Made by a program: the position numbers and the translations under genes. 10,096 nucleotides of DNA from Chloroflexota bacterium. GTDB lineage: Bacteria > Chloroflexota > Anaerolineae > Anaerolineales > UBA4823. The stretch lies in contig JAGDMX010000154.1 of assembly GCA_017860725.1 (NCBI GenBank), positions 1 to 10,096 of the forward strand, given 5' to 3'. Within the stretch, counting starts at the first letter, position 1. The number at the start of each line of letters is the position of its first letter. The notes under the pieces were generated by a model. It was not told the DNA's origin. It searched no databases and worked only from the letters and a program-made list of their open reading frames with translations. Below are positions 6,312 to 10,096 of this stretch, one piece after another.

Positions 6312-7116
6312 ATGTCGAAATATAAACTGCTTTACTTGATTGTTGGTTTACTGATCATGCTTGCGTCCGCAGCCAGGCAGCCCAAGCAATCCTGCGGTAA
6401 GTGTGCTGCTTTCCAGCGCCGGTTCTTTGGGAGAGATGGTCGATCAGCTATTACAGGAGGTCCGTTCAGCGTTTAATCGCGTTCCGCAGGCCGGTTCCAA
6501 TGCATCGGCAGCGACGATCGAGGGGATTGATTTCGCTCCTGGTAGCTCTACCATCACGATGACAATTATCCCGGCGGACAAGAGCATCAACAAGGGCGAG
6601 CCAATCTCCATCAAGTTCAAACCCGGAAAAGAGTGCGTGTTCGGCGACAAGCAAGCTTGTGTATCAACATACCAGCCTTCACCGAACGGCAATGTGATCT
6701 TCGTCTCGGTACATTCCGGATTTGGCAGCGAAGCACAAGCACTGCGTCATGCCCTGGAAGGTACTAAGGTGACCCGGGCTGACTTTTCGCTCAAAGAGAT
6801 CAAGGCGAATTTGAATCATATGGTAGGAGCCACGGTAACCCTCCAGCAGGGCACCCGGACAGTCGCCGATCTACAGATCAAGACCATGGCACGCGTTCCA
6901 ACCCGGTCGATTAAAGAGTATTTCTTGACCCCGGTTGAGGAAGCACTCTCTTTTGCTACGGAGATGAATCCTCAATTGGAGGACTACTTGCTCCCGAGCG
7001 AAACCCAGATTGTGATCGAAACTTGTGGCTGGCGGGTAGTTGGCGAGCCCTGGGCAGACGGTGTTTCAATGACAACTGCCGGGGTTTACCTGGGTGTAAT
7101 TCAACAAGCCCCCTAA
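6312..7116 (+). CDS. Exported protein with sortase-like C-terminal half; apparent 5' frameshift
   Basis: I do not recognise a named family. The ATG at 6312 has a strong GGGAGGA at 6299-6305 and begins MSKYKLLYLIVGLL, a clear signal peptide, but that frame stops at 6474-6476. The +1 frame, open from about 6355 to the stop at 7116, carries the rest. One extra base near 6354 would explain it and would create a lipobox-like L-L-S-C followed by a Pro/Ser-rich linker. Alternatively the break is slightly later and ASA at residues 18-20 is a signal peptidase I site. Counting from the TTG at 6361, the 251-residue body ends in alternating beta-like segments: NVIFVSVHSGFG (H118), GATVTLQQ, then QIVIETCGWRV (T221-C222) and AGVYLGVIQ. 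This order resembles sortase (His on one strand, hydrophobic-x-T-C on a later one), but no arginine follows in the last strand. A real frameshift, strain-specific decay or a sequencing error are all possible. It stands alone, convergent with the C25 gene. Confidence 0.7.
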
Positions 7117-7138
7117 TCATTTAGATCTCTCTAGAGAT

Positions 7139-7181
7139 AATAAAGGTTATGGCCTGCAAAGCCATAACCTTTATTTTTTTT
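7139..7181. terminator. Shared terminator between convergent genes
   Basis: A 15-bp perfect stem (7139-7153 with 7161-7175) with a 7-base loop is followed on the plus strand by a run of T (7174-7181). It lies 22 bp after the plus-strand stop at 7116. For the minus-strand gene ending at 7265 the same hairpin is followed by a weaker T-rich stretch (TTTATTATC), so it may act in both directions. A looser inverted repeat, CTCTGTG/CACAGAG (7192-7198 with 7223-7229), lies between it and the minus-strand stop. Confidence 0.88.
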
Positions 7182-7264
7182 GCCCGGTTTACTCTGTGCC
7201 CAGGAGCTTACTATTTCCCGGACACAGAGCGATCAGGCCAGGTAATATTACAGAGCTGTTCCTG

Positions 7265-10096
7265 CTACGGTTGCACGACCAGGGTCGGGTCACCAAGGAT
7301 CTGGTAGGCATTCAATGCGTCGATCATGTACGGCTTGGCGATCGAGGCTTGCTGCCTGGCAGTCAGGATAGCATCACCGATGGTCATCCCCGGTTGCATC
7401 AGGTAAGGCATCATCGGCTTGCTGAGCAGATCATGAACGTACTGGGAAGTCAGGCTGGATGAGCCAACCACGGCTGCCCCACCCTGATTGCCGGAAACCA
7501 GCAAGGCATGCGCCAGGGTATCATGAGCAGGCATAGCAGTGTAGGTGTTCCAGCAGCCCCACTGGGTAAAGACAGCCGGCCGTAAAATATTCGTCAAGCC
7601 AGGAACGTCAGTCTTCTTGAACAATCCGACTGCGGTCCACTCGATATCCGCCGAGTGTCCGATGTAGTTGACCAACGCTACACCTTGATTAATGGCCCCT
7701 AACAGGGTCTGCCGGGCGGTCTGCACGTCAGAATTATCGAGATAAGACTTCTGGATCGTCCAATCTGCCGGCGCCAATCCCACCAGCTCATCACTGATCT
7801 GGGAGTACGAGTAGGCATCATCCTTGGCATCTGAGGCATAGACAACCGTCTTGGCATAGTCCTTCTGGCCATAAGCCAATGTCTTGGCTACCAACACCTG
7901 TAGCTCGGCTTTGGTGCGCACCGGGAAGCGTCCGATCGCCAGATCTTGCACGCCGTCATGATCGACGTCTGCATACATGGCATCCAACGGAGTATGCTTC
8001 ACCAGGATGTGAGTTGGGCCGTAGTGCGATGGGATGAAGCTGATACTGCCGATCCCCGAGTAGTTCAGGTAGTCGTAGGTGTCACCCCCAACCAGCAGGA
8101 CATAGCGTGTGCCCATGTTCTGATAAGCCTCGGCGAGGTAAGCCTGGATGGCGCTCGGATTGAAGATCTTGTGGCTGAACTGATCATACACATCGCGCAC
8201 ATCCACAACTTTGACGCTGTAACCTTGCGCCTGGCGTGCTTGTACCAATGGTGCCAGATCCTGGATAAAGCTCGGGTGGGAGATAATCAGGAGCTGAGCC
8301 GGTGCGCTGGTGATGTCTGTTTCTGCGCGGCTGGCGACCATACCGGTCGGGTCGAGCAGGGCATCGGAGGTATAGACGAGGTAAGTGGCTTGCTGCCCGT
8401 TGCCGGCAAACCTGGCCTGGTAGCTGCCGCCTGAAGCGGTTACCTGCACCTGGGTCAGGCGTGTGATTCCACTAGATATGCGATAAACCACGACCTCCGG
8501 AGCGCCACCATTCTTAGCCGGTAAGCCGCTCACCTGGAACAGGCTGCCGCTGGCTGTAAAAGTCAGCGCCCCGTTCTTGGCAATAAATGCCCGTGGGTAA
8601 GTAATCTGGTAGCGATCGATCGCAACGATGCTGTTGGTACTTAACTCGGTCACTTGGAGCAGGTTCGACCCATTGATGAGCATTGCACTGGTCAATGGCA
8701 GCTCCAGCTCCTGGTACATGATCCCATCAAAGGTGAAATCACTCAATTGGGTGTTATTCAGCTTTACGACAAGATGGTGATCCACCACGGATGGGAAGTC
8801 CGTGGCGCCCCACAGACCGAGCTTCAGGCTAGCTGTGGCAGCTCCTGCCTGGTAGCCATCCACGTTGATGCTATTCTGGAAGGTCGTGGGACGGCTAAGC
8901 CCAATTTCTTTCTCGAACCAGGGATCGTAGCTGGGGGCATACATGCCATAAGCGGCATTGTTGTCAACGGTCGCCGTTTCCATGTAGAAGCCAGCAGGCT
9001 GTCCGGCCGGTGGCATATTCGCGTCGTCCGATACACGCTGCGACTTGGCCGGGTCTGAGAGCAGTGTGTACACATTGGTGCGGGTGTAGATCGTATCGAT
9101 CGCTTCACCATAAAACTCGATGTAAGCACCCGGACCAAAGCTGGCCGGACCGACGACACGGATGGCAATCGGAGCACCGCGGTTCACCATGGCGATCTGG
9201 TTGGTCGTGGCGCCAGCCAGGTTGAAGCCCTTAGCAAGCAGCTCTTCGTAAGTCAGGCGATACAGCCCGGTCTTGTTAACCTGTAGATCGATCGGTGCAA
9301 ATCCATAGGACGGCGGAGCAGCATTGCCGCTGCCGATCACCATCGGCAGGTAAATCCTTGGGCTGCTGCCCAGCGCTTCGGCCAGGTTGAGCTCTGCCGG
9401 CTCTGCTGCTGTCACTTCCACTGTGGCTTGACCAGCAGCATCCACGAAAGCTTGCTGTTCAGCCTGAATCGCTGCCCAATCAATCGCGGTTACTTCTGGC
9501 TGGATGCCAAATACCTCATCCAGCTTGAACGGGCCATGCATACGCTTTTGCCCAAGGGCATCCACTTCTTCGACAAAGAAGGTGTCGCCCGTGATGCCGG
9601 CGGCTACAAAGTTGTAGGACTGCGGCTCGAACGAGCTGAGCGACTGGGAGGCGATGAGCTGCTGATTGAGCTGTACACGCCCTTCGGCTCCTTCAACGTA
9701 CAGGTTGAAGCCGACATTACCCACTTCATTGGAGGTTGTCCATTCTATGGTTACTGCGCCCTGATCCTGTGTAGCTTTGAAGTAAGCCAGGGAAACCTGG
9801 GTCGATTCACAGCTATACTGATTGGGATGGAGCTGGAAATTCGGCTCCGGAGTGCTCGAGATCGTACCCACCGTATTTACTAAATCCAGACCGGGTGTAT
9901 AGCTGTCCAGGTTGAGGATCAGTGAGACAATCCAGTCGGAATTCACAGGCAGTGGATCGGTCAGCGAGAAAATCAGATCCATACCACTGGGGACCGGGCC
10001 AGTTGACGGTAGGTTCGAGATATGTGAAAGGTAGGAAGTACCCGGCGGAAGTGTCTCGATCAAATCCACATTGACCGCCGGATCGGGTCCATAGTT
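7265..10096 (-). CDS. Large extracellular protein with C-terminal gingipain-family (peptidase C25) domain, 5' end off the window
   Basis: The frame is open to the right edge, so this is the C-terminal 943 residues of a larger protein (residue 1 = the codon at 10094-10096). A GTG at 10067-10069 is not the start, because the sequence before it, NYGPDPAVN, continues a DUF11-type repeat (N-x-G-P-D-P-A-x-N-V ... LPPGTSYL, ~1-75). Next come an FN3-like segment (VTIEWTTSNEVGNVGFNLY, ~112-195), an Ala/Glu-rich linker, IYLPMVIG (~248-255), and a gingipain-type pre-domain (VNKTGLYRLTYEELLAKGF, ~274-291). The peptidase C25 domain is ~600-940. It includes LVGGDTYDY, an acidic DVDHDGVQD loop (710-718, probable calcium site), DLAIGRFPV, catalytic H814 in NYIGHS, catalytic C848 in QWGCWN (34 residues later, close to the family's 33), and the closing ILGDPTLVVQP. 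GHS replaces the common GHG. No C-terminal anchor or sorting signal follows. It is probably a secreted or surface cysteine endopeptidase; the substrate is unknown. Confidence 0.88.
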   Translation of the reverse strand, partial: NYGPDPAVNVDLIETLPPGTSYLSHISNLPSTGPVPSGMDLIFSLTDPLPVNSDWIVSLILNLDSYTPGLDLVNTVGTISSTPEPNFQLHPNQYSCESTQVSLAYFKATQDQGAVTIEWTTSNEVGNVGFNLYVEGAEGRVQLNQQLIASQSLSSFEPQSYNFVAAGITGDTFFVEEVDALGQKRMHGPFKLDEVFGIQPEVTAIDWAAIQAEQQAFVDAAGQATVEVTAAEPAELNLAEALGSSPRIYLPMVIGSGNAAPPSYGFAPIDLQVNKTGLYRLTYEELLAKGFNLAGATTNQIAMVNRGAPIAIRVVGPASFGPGAYIEFYGEAIDTIYTRTNVYTLLSDPAKSQRVSDDANMPPAGQPAGFYMETATVDNNAAYGMYAPSYDPWFEKEIGLSRPTTFQNSINVDGYQAGAATASLKLGLWGATDFPSVVDHHLVVKLNNTQLSDFTFDGIMYQELELPLTSAMLINGSNLLQVTELSTNSIVAIDRYQITYPRAFIAKNGALTFTASGSLFQVSGLPAKNGGAPEVVVYRISSGITRLTQVQVTASGGSYQARFAGNGQQATYLVYTSDALLDPTGMVASRAETDITSAPAQLLIISHPSFIQDLAPLVQARQAQGYSVKVVDVRDVYDQFSHKIFNPSAIQAYLAEAYQNMGTRYVLLVGGDTYDYLNYSGIGSISFIPSHYGPTHILVKHTPLDAMYADVDHDGVQDLAIGRFPVRTKAELQVLVAKTLAYGQKDYAKTVVYASDAKDDAYSYSQISDELVGLAPADWTIQKSYLDNSDVQTARQTLLGAINQGVALVNYIGHSADIEWTAVGLFKKTDVPGLTNILRPAVFTQWGCWNTYTAMPAHDTLAHALLVSGNQGGAAVVGSSSLTSQYVHDLLSKPMMPYLMQPGMTIGDAILTARQQASIAKPYMIDALNAYQILGDPTLVVQP

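Noticed and set aside
7192..7229. Inverted repeat CTCTGTG/CACAGAG after the C25 gene
   Set aside because: The stem is interrupted, the loop is about 20 bases, and no T-tract follows on the minus strand, so it is not called as a terminator of its own.
9428..9883. Plus-strand open frame of 151 codons inside the C25 protein gene
   Set aside because: It is antisense to the FN3-like and linker region, with no domain or RBS support; the minus frame is the coding one.
10067..10069. GTG as start codon of the C25 protein
   Set aside because: The frame stays open to the edge, and the residues before it complete a DUF11-type repeat motif, so the gene continues beyond the window.

Overview
This window looks like a chromosomal segment from a member of the Chloroflexota, most likely class Anaerolineae. 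That placement is inferred from protein style and gene mix (an unusual long L31, a large DUF11/gingipain-type surface protein, PPDK); there is no rRNA or other direct taxonomic marker here. Base composition is moderate and codon use looks uniform. No mobile element, CRISPR array, tRNA or rRNA was seen.

Left part (1-3120, all minus strand). Read in the direction of transcription, the order is superoxide dismutase (Mn-type), rplU (L21), rpmA (L27), rpmE (L31 with an extra C-terminal domain), a strong intrinsic terminator, then tdk (thymidine kinase) and hpt (hypoxanthine phosphoribosyltransferase, running off the left edge). The sod gene and the rplU-rpmA-rpmE cluster each have their own textbook -35/-10 promoter (TTGACA/TATAAT, spacers 16 and 17). 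The rplU promoter starts 10 bp after the sod stop codon. tdk and hpt form a small nucleotide-salvage pair downstream of the terminator. The standout is rpmE: its N-terminal half is a zinc-type L31 and its C-terminal half closely resembles the C-terminal helix-hairpin-helix domain of the RNA polymerase alpha subunit.

Middle (3336-6163, plus strand). A complete pyruvate, phosphate dikinase gene lies divergent from sod and is closed by its own terminator.

Right part (6312-10096). A plus-strand gene with a perfect Shine-Dalgarno and a signal-peptide start is split by an apparent single frameshift near its 5' end. Its product appears exported and, in its C-terminal half, has a sortase-like His...Thr-Cys arrangement, but lacks the usual sortase arginine. 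It converges, across a shared hairpin terminator, on a large minus-strand gene entering from the right edge. That gene encodes an extracellular protein with a DUF11-type repeat, an FN3-like segment and a C-terminal gingipain-family (peptidase C25) domain with both catalytic residues present.

Overall this is a housekeeping region (translation, nucleotide salvage, oxidative-stress defence, PEP/pyruvate metabolism) next to a cell-surface pair. I see no defence system or other clear multi-gene novelty. The best leads are the L31-alphaCTD fusion and the frameshifted exported protein.
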